This document shows positions 47,441-55,850 of a stretch of DNA of 64,000 bases, in pieces. The DNA is from JAWKTV01 sp041398905. Its GTDB lineage: Bacteria; Planctomycetota; Planctomycetia; Planctomycetales; Planctomycetaceae. The notes under the pieces were generated by a model. That model made no database searches. It worked only from the letters and a program-made list of their open reading frames with translations, and had not been told where the DNA came from. Position numbers and translations under genes: made by a program. Each line of letters opens with the position of its first letter. Position 1 is the first letter of the stretch. The stretch spans positions 62,001-126,000 of the forward strand of contig JAWKTV010000011.1 of the NCBI GenBank assembly GCA_041398905.1. The letters run 5' to 3'.

Positions 47441-49351
47441 ATGCCCAAACGTGAACGTACTTTTCGTCCTGGCAAGAATGCCCGGAAGCATGTCCAGGGG
47501 GACGACACGCAGCGGCCCGGTGGCAAGCGGCCGGCGGGTAAACGCCCCGCCGGGAAGCATCCCGCCGGCAAGCGTCCTCCCGGTAAACGCCCCGAGGGTG
47601 CCGGTCCGCCGCGCGGTCGACCGCCAGGCAAACCCCCGGCCCACAAGCGGCCCGCCGAGCCTCCGGCCTATCGCGCACCCACCACCTTCGGCCGCAAATC
47701 TCCCCGACAGGTCGCCATCGAAGTGCTGCTGGCGTATGGTCAGCGGGGTGTGCTGCGTGGAGAAAACGTCGGGCCGAATGTCTCGCAATTGCTCGATGAC
47801 CGTCTGCAGACGGCGGCGTTCAGCCCGGCCGATCGCGGATTGGCGACGGAGCTGGTGTTCGGCACGGTCCGTCGCCGGGCGACGGTCGACGCCATCCTGA
47901 AAGGCTATGTCCAGCGGCCGCGAGAGGACGTGCAAGACGGATTGTGGGAGTTGCTGCGTCTCGGCGTGTACCAACTGGTGCTCATGTCCGCCATTCCCCC
48001 GCATGCGGCGATTCACGAGACAGTCGGGCTGGCGGAGCTGCTCGGCAGCCCGCAATGGAAAGGGTTCATCAACGGCGTCCTGCGGAACATCAGTCGCGAG
48101 CTGACCGATGAGTTCGTCAACGCCCCGGCCGAAGACGCCGTGCCCGTCCCCCGGCCCGACGCAACGAAGCCCGATGCCCACAGGACGGCTGCCCACAGGC
48201 CGGAGTCGGCGACGCCGCCGGTGCCCGAGCGCAGGGCCGGACCGGTGATGCTGGCGGATCTCATCAAGGCCCCGGCAGCGCCAACGGCCGACGCCCCCCC
48301 GAATGACGACTCGGTTGAAGTGTCTCCGGAGCCAGCGGTTGCCGAACCGGACGCGGGGCTGGAAGAGGTGCGGGAGGTGGCCACGCCCGTAGTGTCAGCG
48401 CCGACGGACGCCGACGGCGATCAATCCTCCGCGATGATCTACCGCAAATTCCGCAGCCTGTTATTCCCGAACCCCGAGGAGCGGTTCGCCGAGTATGTCG
48501 CGGGAGCGTTCAGCTATCCCGACTGGCTCGTCGACCGCTGGCTCGCGCGGTACGAAGACGAGGAAGTCCTGCGGCTGGCGAACTGGTTCAACCAGTCGCC
48601 GTCGCTCACGTTGCGGACCAATCTCGAACGTACGACGCGCGAACGGCTCCTGCAGACGCTACGAACAAGTGGAGCCCGCGTCTCCGTCGGCGGGACGGCG
48701 GCCGCGATTCAGGTTGAGAGTGCGGCCCGCGTGATCGACCTGCCTGGCTTCCATGAGGGCTGGTTCAGCGTGCAGGACGAATCCGCGCAGGCCGCCGTCG
48801 AACTCCTCGACCCGCAACCGGGCGAAAGGATTCTGGACCTGTGCGCCGCGCCCGGCGGCAAGGCGACCTACATTGCCGAACGACTCGCCGGCACTGGCGA
48901 GGTCGTCGCCTGCGACGTTCAGCAACGAAGACTCGATCAGATCGACGAGTCGATCTCGCGGCTGCGATTGTCGAACATTCGGACACAATTGATTGATGCG
49001 GAGTCGACGCAGGTGCCGGATGGCCCGTTTGATGCCGCGCTTGTCGACGTTCCCTGCTCGAATACCGGCGTGCTGGGCAAGCGGGCGGACGTGCGGTGGC
49101 GCATCGGCCCGAGCGACTTGCGGGAACTGCCCCGATTGCAGCAACGGCTGCTGGAGCGGGCGATCAGCCTCGTGAAATCGGGAGGACGGGTCGTTTACTC
49201 GACTTGCAGTCTCGAACCGGAAGAGAACCGGGGCGTGGTTGATCAAGTGCTGGCGGCGAATCGCTCGCTGCGGCTCGTTAGCGACGTCACGCACGCTCCC
49301 GGTCAACCGGGCGATGGTGCGTATCAGGCGCTCCTGCTGATCGAAGGCTGA
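47441..49351 (+). CDS. rsmB: 16S rRNA (cytosine-C5) methyltransferase RsmB-like, with Lys/Pro repeat head and long insert
   Basis: SAM-dependent rRNA m5C methyltransferase of the RsmB/Fmu type, 636 residues versus about 430 usually. Residues 1-75 are a basic low-complexity head with about five imperfect five-residue repeats of the form GKRPA/GKRPP. Residues 85-210 are the NusB-like RNA-binding domain (FSPADRGLATELVFGTVRR, GVYQLVLMSAIPPHAAIHET). An acidic/Pro-rich insert of about 130 residues (215-345) separates this from the methyltransferase part: GWFSVQDESAQAAVELLDPQ, LDLCAAPGGKATYIAERLAG (SAM loop), DAALVDVPCSNTGVLGKRAD (catalytic Cys in PCSNTG) and VYSTCSLEPEENRGVV with the second Cys. 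The ATG start is supported by the intact repeat head. Confidence 0.93.
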   Translation: MPKRERTFRPGKNARKHVQGDDTQRPGGKRPAGKRPAGKHPAGKRPPGKRPEGAGPPRGRPPGKPPAHKRPAEPPAYRAPTTFGRKSPRQVAIEVLLAYGQRGVLRGENVGPNVSQLLDDRLQTAAFSPADRGLATELVFGTVRRRATVDAILKGYVQRPREDVQDGLWELLRLGVYQLVLMSAIPPHAAIHETVGLAELLGSPQWKGFINGVLRNISRELTDEFVNAPAEDAVPVPRPDATKPDAHRTAAHRPESATPPVPERRAGPVMLADLIKAPAAPTADAPPNDDSVEVSPEPAVAEPDAGLEEVREVATPVVSAPTDADGDQSSAMIYRKFRSLLFPNPEERFAEYVAGAFSYPDWLVDRWLARYEDEEVLRLANWFNQSPSLTLRTNLERTTRERLLQTLRTSGARVSVGGTAAAIQVESAARVIDLPGFHEGWFSVQDESAQAAVELLDPQPGERILDLCAAPGGKATYIAERLAGTGEVVACDVQQRRLDQIDESISRLRLSNIRTQLIDAESTQVPDGPFDAALVDVPCSNTGVLGKRADVRWRIGPSDLRELPRLQQRLLERAISLVKSGGRVVYSTCSLEPEENRGVVDQVLAANRSLRLVSDVTHAPGQPGDGAYQALLLIEG

Positions 49352-49418
49352 GTCTCTGCGGAGTTGGCCAGCATCGTGTGCGAATCGACTCGCCAGTCGC
49401 TGCGGATCGCGAAGCGGG

Positions 49419-50456
49419 TCATGTCGCGGGGCGTGCCGGCCGGCGGGGGGCGGGGCAACAGTCGACAGGACAAACATCCCAGTTGGGACCGTACTGGCCG
49501 ATCGCCTCGCGGCAGACGGCCGCTCCCTCGACGCGCTCGGCGATGAGTTTACAAACCATGTCGATGAACTGCGGGTGTGTCCCAACGGTGGCCGCCCGGA
49601 CGACGTTGACGCCGAGTTCGTCGCCGAGCAGCTGCGCCTCCTCGTCGAGGTCATACAGCACCTCCATGTGGTCAGAGAGGAAGCCGATCGGGAGGATCAC
49701 GACATCGGCGACACCGGCAGCGTGCTGCGTGCGAAGGTGGTCGAGGATGTCCGGTTCCAGCCACGGGTCTTCCGGCCGGCCGCTGCGGCTCTGGTAGACG
49801 AGGTCCCAACGTTCTGGTGTCAGGCCGCTCGCCTCGGCCGTCAGTCGACAGGCTTCCCGCAGCTGCAGTTCGTAGTTGCAGGTGGCCGCCATGCTCGACG
49901 GGATGCTGTGCGCGGTGAAGGCGACCTTTGCCGTGCCGCGACGGTCTTCGGGCAGGCTGTCGAGGCCCTTCCGCAGGTTCTCGGCGTTCACCGCGATAAA
50001 GTCGGGGTGGTTATAGAAGGTCCGAATTTTCTCGACCTGCGGTGCCCCGGAGCCAACGACTTCGCGGGCGCGCTCAACATCCTCGCGATACTGCCGACAG
50101 CCGGAGTAACTACTGTACGCCGATACAACGAACGCAATTGCCCGCTGACGTCCCTCGTCGGCCATCTTGCTGAGCGTCGCCGGCAGCAATGGGTGCCAGT
50201 TGCGGTTTCCCCAATAAATCGGGAGGTCGATTCCGCGTTTCCGCAACGCGTGGGTGACGGCCTCGATCAGATCACGAGTCTGCTGGTTGATCGGGCTGAC
50301 ACCGCCGAAGTGCTGGTAGTGCTCGGCGACTTCGAGCATTCGCTCGCGCGGGACGTTACGTCCCCGGAGAACGTTCTCGAGAAACGGAATGACGTCGTCG
50401 GGGCCTTCGGGACCGCCGAACGAGACGAACAAGATGGCATCATAGGAGTCGCTCAT
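49419..50456 (-). CDS. hemH: Ferrochelatase, coproporphyrin-type with iron-sulfur cysteines
   Basis: Inserts Fe2+ into a porphyrin; 345 residues, resembling actinobacterial coproporphyrin III ferrochelatases (CpfC). N terminus: YDAILFVSFGGPEGPDDVIP, then AEHYQHFGGVSPINQQTRDL. Catalytic His is likely in VAFTAHSIPSSMA, and the conserved Glu sits in the later LSDHMEVLYDLDEEA. Four Cys suit a [2Fe-2S] cluster: one in SYSGCRQYRED and three in the C-terminal WDVCPVDCCPAPRR. This indicates the coproporphyrin-dependent haem branch. ATG 50456 fits the family. The gene follows the lipid A cluster on the same strand, 178 bases after the oxidoreductase gene. Confidence 0.93.
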   Translation of the reverse strand: MSDSYDAILFVSFGGPEGPDDVIPFLENVLRGRNVPRERMLEVAEHYQHFGGVSPINQQTRDLIEAVTHALRKRGIDLPIYWGNRNWHPLLPATLSKMADEGRQRAIAFVVSAYSSYSGCRQYREDVERAREVVGSGAPQVEKIRTFYNHPDFIAVNAENLRKGLDSLPEDRRGTAKVAFTAHSIPSSMAATCNYELQLREACRLTAEASGLTPERWDLVYQSRSGRPEDPWLEPDILDHLRTQHAAGVADVVILPIGFLSDHMEVLYDLDEEAQLLGDELGVNVVRAATVGTHPQFIDMVCKLIAERVEGAAVCREAIGQYGPNWDVCPVDCCPAPRRPARPAT

Positions 50457-50633
50457 GCGAGCATCTTTACCGATCGAAGCGGATCGGCAAGTGTGCGCCG
50501 GAACGGACTGGAATCTCTGGTCGACGAACCTGGAATCGTGCGAGGTGTCCGGGCTGGTGAGGTTGCCCCACTGTTCGCGGAGCGAACACCGACTCTGGGT
50601 GTCAGCGCGGGGCTCAAAGCGGCGACGTTGCCA

Positions 50634-51716
50634 TCAAGCCGCGCGATGCTGTTGATGCAGGGGGTGGGCGTAGGGGCCGATGGGGCCGGGGGCGGTACCG
50701 GTCCAGCAGTGCTGGTCGACGGCGGTCAGGACCGCTTCCACCAGTTCCAGCGCGGCGACGCCCATGCGACCGTCGACCGCCGCCGGGTGCTCTCCCCGAG
50801 TGGCTCGGATGAAGCTGGCGAGTTCCTCCTGCAGCGCGTTCTCGCGTTGCACCTCGGGCTGCTGCTTCGCCAGGAAGCGATCAAAGATTTGCAGCTTTAG
50901 CGCCGCGACATCGGCACCCGGCTGGAGCGCGAGTTCGCGGGGCCACTCGCCTCCCTGGAGCGACGGACCCGGACCGATCCCGACGAGAGTCTGCTCTTGC
51001 AGGTCGGCCGTCCAGCAGCCGGCGGCGGACCAGACCTGCAGGGAGCGGCGGACATCGGGGCTGACGCGACTGGCGGTCAGGTCGGCGACGCAGCCATCGG
51101 CGAAGCGGAGCCGGGCCTGCACGACGTCGGCGAAGCCACCGAACACGCACATGCCGAACGCTTCGACCCGAGTGACCCCGCTGCTGTTGAGGGCCAGCAC
51201 CAGGTCGAGGTCGTGGATCATCAGGTCATGCACGACGCTGACGTCCGTCGACCGAAAGGAGTAGGGGGCGAGCCGCTCGGCCCGGATGTACTTGGGGGAG
51301 TCGGTCCGTTGAACCAGCGCCTTGAAGCCGGGGTTGAAGCGCTCGATGTGCCCAACCTGCAAGACCCGGCCCAAATCCTCCGCGAGCTCGCAGAGGGCGG
51401 TGCCATCGGCGAGGGTCGGTGTGATCGGCTTTTCAACCAGCACATCGATGCCGCGACGGAGGCACTCTTCCGCCACGCAGCGATGCATGACGGTCGGCAC
51501 CACGATCGACACCGCCCGGGGCCGCTGCTCGTCCAGAAGCTGGCGATAGTCGGCGTACCAGCGGGTGCCGCACAGTTCCGCGACCAGCGCACCTTGTTCT
51601 GGATTCGGATCGGCGACGCCAACCAGTGTCGCGTCGGGGAGTTCACCCAACAGGCGCGCATGATGACGGCCCAGGGCTCCAACGCCGATGACGGCGGCAC
51701 GAACAGACTGACTCAT
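50634..51716 (-). CDS. Gfo/Idh/MocA oxidoreductase, GnnA-like, in the lipid A cluster
   Basis: NAD(P)-dependent sugar oxidoreductase, 360 residues. Rossmann start: VRAAVIGVGALGRHHARLLG. The family Lys-Pro motif is VLVEKPITPTLADG, and FNPGFKALVQ and the HDLMIHDLDLVLAL stretch are typical of the LpxA-associated subgroup. In several bacteria a homologue (GnnA) oxidises UDP-GlcNAc at C3, before GnnB amination, to give 2,3-diamino sugar lipid A. Its position directly after lpxA supports this role. No GnnB-type aminotransferase is in the window, so a different use is possible. Confidence 0.85.
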   Translation of the reverse strand: MSQSVRAAVIGVGALGRHHARLLGELPDATLVGVADPNPEQGALVAELCGTRWYADYRQLLDEQRPRAVSIVVPTVMHRCVAEECLRRGIDVLVEKPITPTLADGTALCELAEDLGRVLQVGHIERFNPGFKALVQRTDSPKYIRAERLAPYSFRSTDVSVVHDLMIHDLDLVLALNSSGVTRVEAFGMCVFGGFADVVQARLRFADGCVADLTASRVSPDVRRSLQVWSAAGCWTADLQEQTLVGIGPGPSLQGGEWPRELALQPGADVAALKLQIFDRFLAKQQPEVQRENALQEELASFIRATRGEHPAAVDGRMGVAALELVEAVLTAVDQHCWTGTAPGPIGPYAHPLHQQHRAA

Positions 51717-51829
51717 GACACATCCCCCTCATCTCAAACAGTGAGATCGTCGGTCGCCGGGATGAACCGACGAATCTCGAAATACAAAGACGCCCCCGTC
51801 GCTGTGATGCGATCGGTTCGTTGAACAGC

Positions 51830-52678
51830 TTACGCCGCGTCCCGCTTGAGGACCGGCTTGTATTCGTCGGACCGGACTGCTTCCCGCGCCCGCCCCATGC
51901 GTCCAGCGGAAATGCGATCGAGGAAGTCGAAGTAGTCGGCGAGTTCGATTGGCAAGGTGCCGTTGCACTCCGCCAGAATGCGGTCACGAGCGACGTCGGT
52001 CTTCAGGTTCTCGCGGAAGGTGTAGCGGTAGGCCTGCTTGACCAGGGCGATGGTCTCGCGACTGATGCCGGCCCGCTGCATGCCGACGAGATTGATGGTG
52101 CAGACCTCGTGGTTGTCGCAGCCGTTGGAGAGCATGAAGGGCGGGACATCGCGGACGACCTTGGAACAGCCGGCGACGAACGCGAGCCTCCCGACGGTCG
52201 CGAAGTGGTGAATCGCAGAGTTGCCGGAAATGATGGCGCGGTCGTGCACGTGAACGTGCCCGCCGAGCAGTACGCCATTGACAAGCATGGCGTCGTCGTA
52301 GATGCGGCAGTTGTGCGCGACGTGCGAATTGGCCATCAGCAGATTGCGATGACCGATGCGGGTGATGCCGTCTTCCTTTTCGGCACCCCGGTTGACCGTG
52401 ACTCCTTCGCGGAACTGGTTGTCATCGCCGATGACGACACCGGTCAGGCCGTCGCTGTAAGACTTGTCCTGCGGCTCCGCACCAATGACGGCACCGGGCC
52501 AGAAGCGATTGCGGCACCCGACGATGGTATTCCCCGTGATGACGACGTGGCTGTCGAGGCGGGTCGCGTTGCCGACGCGGACTTCGGGTCCGACGACGCA
52601 GAAGGGACCGATCCAGACGTCGTCGCCGAGTTCCGCACGGGGATCGACTTGTGCCAGTGGTGAGACGAATGTCGCCAT
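51830..52678 (-). CDS. lpxA: UDP-N-acetylglucosamine acyltransferase
   Basis: First enzyme of lipid A synthesis, moving an acyl chain from ACP to UDP-GlcNAc (or its 3-amino form); 282 residues of left-handed beta-helix hexapeptide repeats. Motifs: VSPLAQVDPRAELGDDVWIG, GAVIGAEPQDKSYS, NQFREGVTVNRGAEKEDGIT, and MANSHVAHNCRIYDD with the catalytic His (ANSHVAH). The C-terminal helical part begins GMQRAGISRETIALVKQAYR. Gene order on the minus strand is ompH, lpxC, lpxA and then the oxidoreductase. Intact. Confidence 0.96.
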   Translation of the reverse strand: MATFVSPLAQVDPRAELGDDVWIGPFCVVGPEVRVGNATRLDSHVVITGNTIVGCRNRFWPGAVIGAEPQDKSYSDGLTGVVIGDDNQFREGVTVNRGAEKEDGITRIGHRNLLMANSHVAHNCRIYDDAMLVNGVLLGGHVHVHDRAIISGNSAIHHFATVGRLAFVAGCSKVVRDVPPFMLSNGCDNHEVCTINLVGMQRAGISRETIALVKQAYRYTFRENLKTDVARDRILAECNGTLPIELADYFDFLDRISAGRMGRAREAVRSDEYKPVLKRDAA

Positions 52679-52879
52679 AGGGCTAGTGAGGGTTGGTGAG
52701 CAGAATGCGGGCGGCCTTGCTGGTCGCCGTGTGGTACTGAGCGCTGTCCGCTTTGTCTGTCGTGACTGTTGAGCCTGTCGTCAGGCGTTGCTGCAGTGAT
52801 GTTTCCGAGTTGCCTTGTCTCCAAGTTGTGTTGAGTTGTGAATCCGTCCGGCTGAGTTGCCACACTTGAGTTCTTGGTT

Positions 52880-53752
52880 TCAGCCGGCTGTTCGCAGTGG
52901 GGCTTGTTCGCTGGCGTTTGCCCGGAGTACGCGGGCGACTTCCTGGTTGAGTTGATGCCCGGGACGGAAGGCCCGGATCTCGCCGATGAGGTCCGCGCCC
53001 AGCAGAGCGAAGTCGCCGATGCAGTCGAGCAGCTTGTGGCGGGCGCACTCGTCGAGAGTGTACAGGTCGTTGTCGATCGGGCCGTTGTCGCCGAAGACGA
53101 GCAGGTCGCGCGTCGTTGTTCGCAGACCGAAGCCTTGTGCCCGCAAAGCATCGACCTCGGCTTCAAGGACGAACGTGCGGGCGAAGGCGATGTCGGTGAC
53201 GAATCGATTTGGGCAGACGGCCGCGCGAACGTCTGTCGCCCGATTGGCGTGCCCGGGTAGTCGATGGTGACTTCGATCCGCAGTTCGTCGGTGCTGGATG
53301 GGCCGAGTTCGATGCGGCCCGCAATGCCGGACAGCTCGATCGTCTGCTGCCGTGAGATGCATGCACGGCACGCTCGGCGGAGAGCTCCGCGATTCCGCCG
53401 TCCAGCAGGACGGCGACGAACTCTTCAGCGGAGCCGTCGCCGTTGGGGTTTCAACGGCATCGAGCGTGACGAGGCAATTGTCGATGCGCAACCCGGTCAA
53501 CGCGGCGAGCACATGCTCGGTCATCTCGACGCGGGCTTCGCCGGCCTGCAGGACGGTGCGTCGTGGCTCCGGGCGGACACACTCGATGTCCGCCTTCACC
53601 GCAGGCTGGCCGGGGAGATCGACACGCCGGAAGACGATGCCGTGGTTGGCGGGAGCGGGATGAAAACCGATGTTGACTGGCCGGCATCCGAAGAGTCCGC
53701 GGCCAGCAAGCTGGACTGGCCGGGCGAGAGTACGCTGCTTGCGGCTGGGCAT
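52880..53752 (-). CDS. lpxC: UDP-3-O-acyl-N-acetylglucosamine deacetylase, centre frame-scrambled by compensating indels
   Basis: Zinc deacetylase committing lipid A synthesis; about 290 residues. Present in frame: ARPVQLAGRGLFGCRPVNIG, the zinc His in EMTEHVLAALTGLRIDN, FARTFVLEAEVDALRAQGFG, the second zinc/catalytic region CARHKLLDCIGDFALLGADL and GEIRAFRPGHQLNQE. Between about 53190 and 53450 the raw frame is Arg/His-rich nonsense, but neighbouring frames give family-like GDGSAEEFVAVLLDGG and IELSGIAGRIELGPSS, then IDYPGTPIGRQTF. At least two indels that cancel are needed, the first fitting a missing G in CAACGGCGACGG. ATG 53752 fits the family start. About 320 bases and a terminator separate it from ompH. 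Confidence 0.9.
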   Translation of the reverse strand: MPSRKQRTLARPVQLAGRGLFGCRPVNIGFHPAPANHGIVFRRVDLPGQPAVKADIECVRPEPRRTVLQAGEARVEMTEHVLAALTGLRIDNCLVTLDAVETPTATAPLKSSSPSCWTAESRSSPPSVPCMHLTAADDRAVRHCGPHRTRPIQHRRTADRSHHRLPGHANRATDVRAAVCPNRFVTDIAFARTFVLEAEVDALRAQGFGLRTTTRDLLVFGDNGPIDNDLYTLDECARHKLLDCIGDFALLGADLIGEIRAFRPGHQLNQEVARVLRANASEQAPLRTAG

Positions 53753-53987
53753 GTGAGACTCACTCTTCTCGAGACCGCGCGATTTGTCGATGCCAGGTCG
53801 GCCGGGGTGACTTGTCGTCCGTTCCGCGAGGGTGCTGGCTGAAGGTGACGACGTGACCTCGCCCGATTGGGACTGCTGGCGTGTTTCAGGTGTGGAGGCC
53901 GTTGGTCGAGCGGCTTGGCGGATCCGGCTCCCGGCATGCGCGCGGGGGCCAATGAGGGCCCGAAGTTGAAAGTCTGAAACGAACGCT

Positions 53988-54018
53988 GCACGGGTGGCGG
54001 TTGGACCGCCACCCGTGC
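53988..54018 (-). terminator. Strong hairpin terminator after ompH
   Basis: A 14-base perfect inverted repeat, GCACGGGTGGCGGT (53988-54001) and ACCGCCACCCGTGC (54005-54018), has a 3-base loop and lies 54 bases past the ompH stop. The minus strand after it is T-rich (CGTTTCAGACTTTC). The rest of 53753-54071 holds nothing recognised. Confidence 0.75.
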
Positions 54019-54071
54019 ACGAGTTCTCGGATGTCGCGTGACCTCGGTGAATGGGTCACGACCACGACTCG

Positions 54072-54743
54072 TTAGCGGGTGGCCGGAGCCGTCGCCCCCG
54101 CCGGACGAGTGGCGGTGGAGGTGGCCTGGTACTGCTGGTTGAGGTGGGTGAGGATGACTTCGGTCAGATCGTCCTCACTGCGGTGATAGACGACTTGCCG
54201 TGTGAGGCGGTTGAGGATGTCCTGCGGGTTCGAGGCGGTCTCAACCGCTTCGCGATCAAAACGCAGGATCAGGGTGTAACCGTGGTAGCGGGAGTACACC
54301 TTGATGGCGTCCTGAACTTCCAGGTAGACCTGCTTGTAGATTTCGGCTTCCTTGCGGAGGTTCTCCTGCTGAGTGACACGGGCGTAAGCCTCGAGTTCGG
54401 TCTGCAGGCGGATCGACTCCTGCTCGCGCTGCTTGAACTCCGGGCTGTCCGGACGGAAGTTGCCGCTGTTAAGTTCTTCCTGAATCTGCTTGATCTTGTC
54501 CATCGTCCCCTGGGCCTTCTCGCGAACGCCCGTCATGTTCTGCTGCATCGCCGTCTGCATCGCCTTGAACTTTTCATAGTTCTGGAAGACGTGGGCCATG
54601 TCGATGAGGCCGATGCGATGCGCGGCCGGTGCCGTGCGGTTTGCAGGAGCGGCCGCGTTGTTCTGACCCTGAGTCGGGACTGCGGAGAACAGCACGCCCA
54701 CGATTGCGGCAACGGCTGTCAAACTGACAATGAGCTTCTTCAC
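54072..54743 (-). CDS. OmpH/Skp-family periplasmic chaperone
   Basis: Periplasmic holdase for outer-membrane proteins, about 223 residues. Start GTG 54743 (VKKLIVSLTAVAAIVGVLFS signal) follows AAAGGAG at a spacing of about 10 bases; an upstream ATG (54839) would add a non-conserved leader. The mature part has an Ala/Pro/Asn-rich linker, then RIGLIDMAHVFQNYEKFKAM, the family strand and first helix, and a long coiled coil (KQREQESIRLQTELEAYARV), ending with YSRYHGYTLILRFDREAVET. A Pro/Ala/Thr tail follows. Position ahead of lpxC and lpxA matches the skp-lpx arrangement of many diderm bacteria. It is separately terminated. Confidence 0.88.
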   Translation of the reverse strand: MKKLIVSLTAVAAIVGVLFSAVPTQGQNNAAAPANRTAPAAHRIGLIDMAHVFQNYEKFKAMQTAMQQNMTGVREKAQGTMDKIKQIQEELNSGNFRPDSPEFKQREQESIRLQTELEAYARVTQQENLRKEAEIYKQVYLEVQDAIKVYSRYHGYTLILRFDREAVETASNPQDILNRLTRQVVYHRSEDDLTEVILTHLNQQYQATSTATRPAGATAPATR

Positions 54744-55250
54744 GGCGGGGGCACTCCTTTGCTGAGCCGGGTCGACGAGGGACGTCGAAGACGGGAGCCG
54801 GTCGATGGTGTCTGCCGGGAATGGCAGAGCAGTTGATTGCATTCTCACAGAGATTCGCGGCGTGGTGATCGTCGACCGGCGTTCATTCGCTCGACCGGCG
54901 TCTCCATGCGGACCTGCCTGCCATCCTCGGCAAGGCGGGCGGAATGTCGCAGAGTTGCCGAAACCGGTCAAGATGATCTGGCTGACCTCCAACGCGAACC
55001 TCGGGCGTCCGGCAGAGAGTGCCGGTCCAATGGGCGAGCTGGCGGTCCCGCGACGTCCAACCGGCCGGTTCGTGACTCGTCGATGACCGCGCCCGCCCCG
55101 AGACCTGATGCTGGTTCCCCGCGCAGGCTCGTGATAACGTTCACCGAGGATCCAGGGGATCGTTCATCGCCGCGGCATCGCTGGCGAGAGTCGCTGTGAC
55201 ATCGGTCGCGGCATCCTTGGATTTGCGAATGTCCTTGCGGAGAAGACACC
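54744..55250. other. Divergent promoter region, ompH and hslV
   Basis: A 507-base gap between divergent genes. No other gene, hairpin or clear promoter box was recognised. Confidence 0.35.
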
Positions 55251-55796
55251 GTGGCCGAGATCGCCCGTTCCACCACGATCCTGACCGTCCGTCATAACGG
55301 GCATGTCGCTATCGGCGGCGATGGACAGGTCACCTACGGGTCAAGCATCCTGAAGGGGGACACACGGAAGATTCGCAAGTTGCTCGACGGTGACGTGATC
55401 GTCGGCTTCGCGGGGTCGACGGCCGACGCATTCGCGCTGCTCGAACGATTCGAGACAAAGCTGAAGGACTATCCTGGCAACGTGCCGCGAGCGGCGACCG
55501 AGTTGGCCCGCGACTGGCGAACCGACCGGGCATTGCGGCGGTTGGAGGCGATGATGATCGTGATTTCTCGCGAGCATTCGCTGGTCATCACCGGGCAGGG
55601 GGACGTGGTGCAGCCGACGGACGGCATCGTCGGCATTGGGTCGGGGGGGCAATACGCAACTGCGGCGGCCCGGGCACTGGTGGGGCATTCGACACTCGGT
55701 GCGGCGGAAATCGTCCGCGAGTCCCTCTTGATCGCCGCAAGCATTGACGTTTACACGAATGAGAACATCATCGTGGAGCAGATCGCGGCTGGTTGA
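55251..55796 (+). CDS. hslV: ATP-dependent protease peptidase subunit HslV
   Basis: Proteasome-like threonine peptidase of the HslUV (ClpQY) system; 181 residues. After a short propeptide (MAEIARS) the N-terminal nucleophile Thr follows in TTILTVRHNGHVAIGGDGQV. Other motifs: GDTRKIRKLLDGDVIVGFAG, STADAFALLERFETKLKDYP, AMMIVISREHSLVITGQGDV, and DGIVGIGSGGQYATAAARAL. Start GTG 55251. The ATPase hslU is not adjacent: the next gene is a histidine kinase. Intact. Confidence 0.96.
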   Translation: MAEIARSTTILTVRHNGHVAIGGDGQVTYGSSILKGDTRKIRKLLDGDVIVGFAGSTADAFALLERFETKLKDYPGNVPRAATELARDWRTDRALRRLEAMMIVISREHSLVITGQGDVVQPTDGIVGIGSGGQYATAAARALVGHSTLGAAEIVRESLLIAASIDVYTNENIIVEQIAAG

Positions 55797-55850
55797 GTCT
55801 GGCGGCGGCGTCTTCCGTCGGTCGCGCACAAGTCTTCGGCTGAATCGACC

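Noticed and set aside
47519..47600. Possible CRISPR-like or satellite repeat with 15-base period
   Set aside because: It encodes the GKRPx repeats of the RsmB head in frame; there are no spacers.
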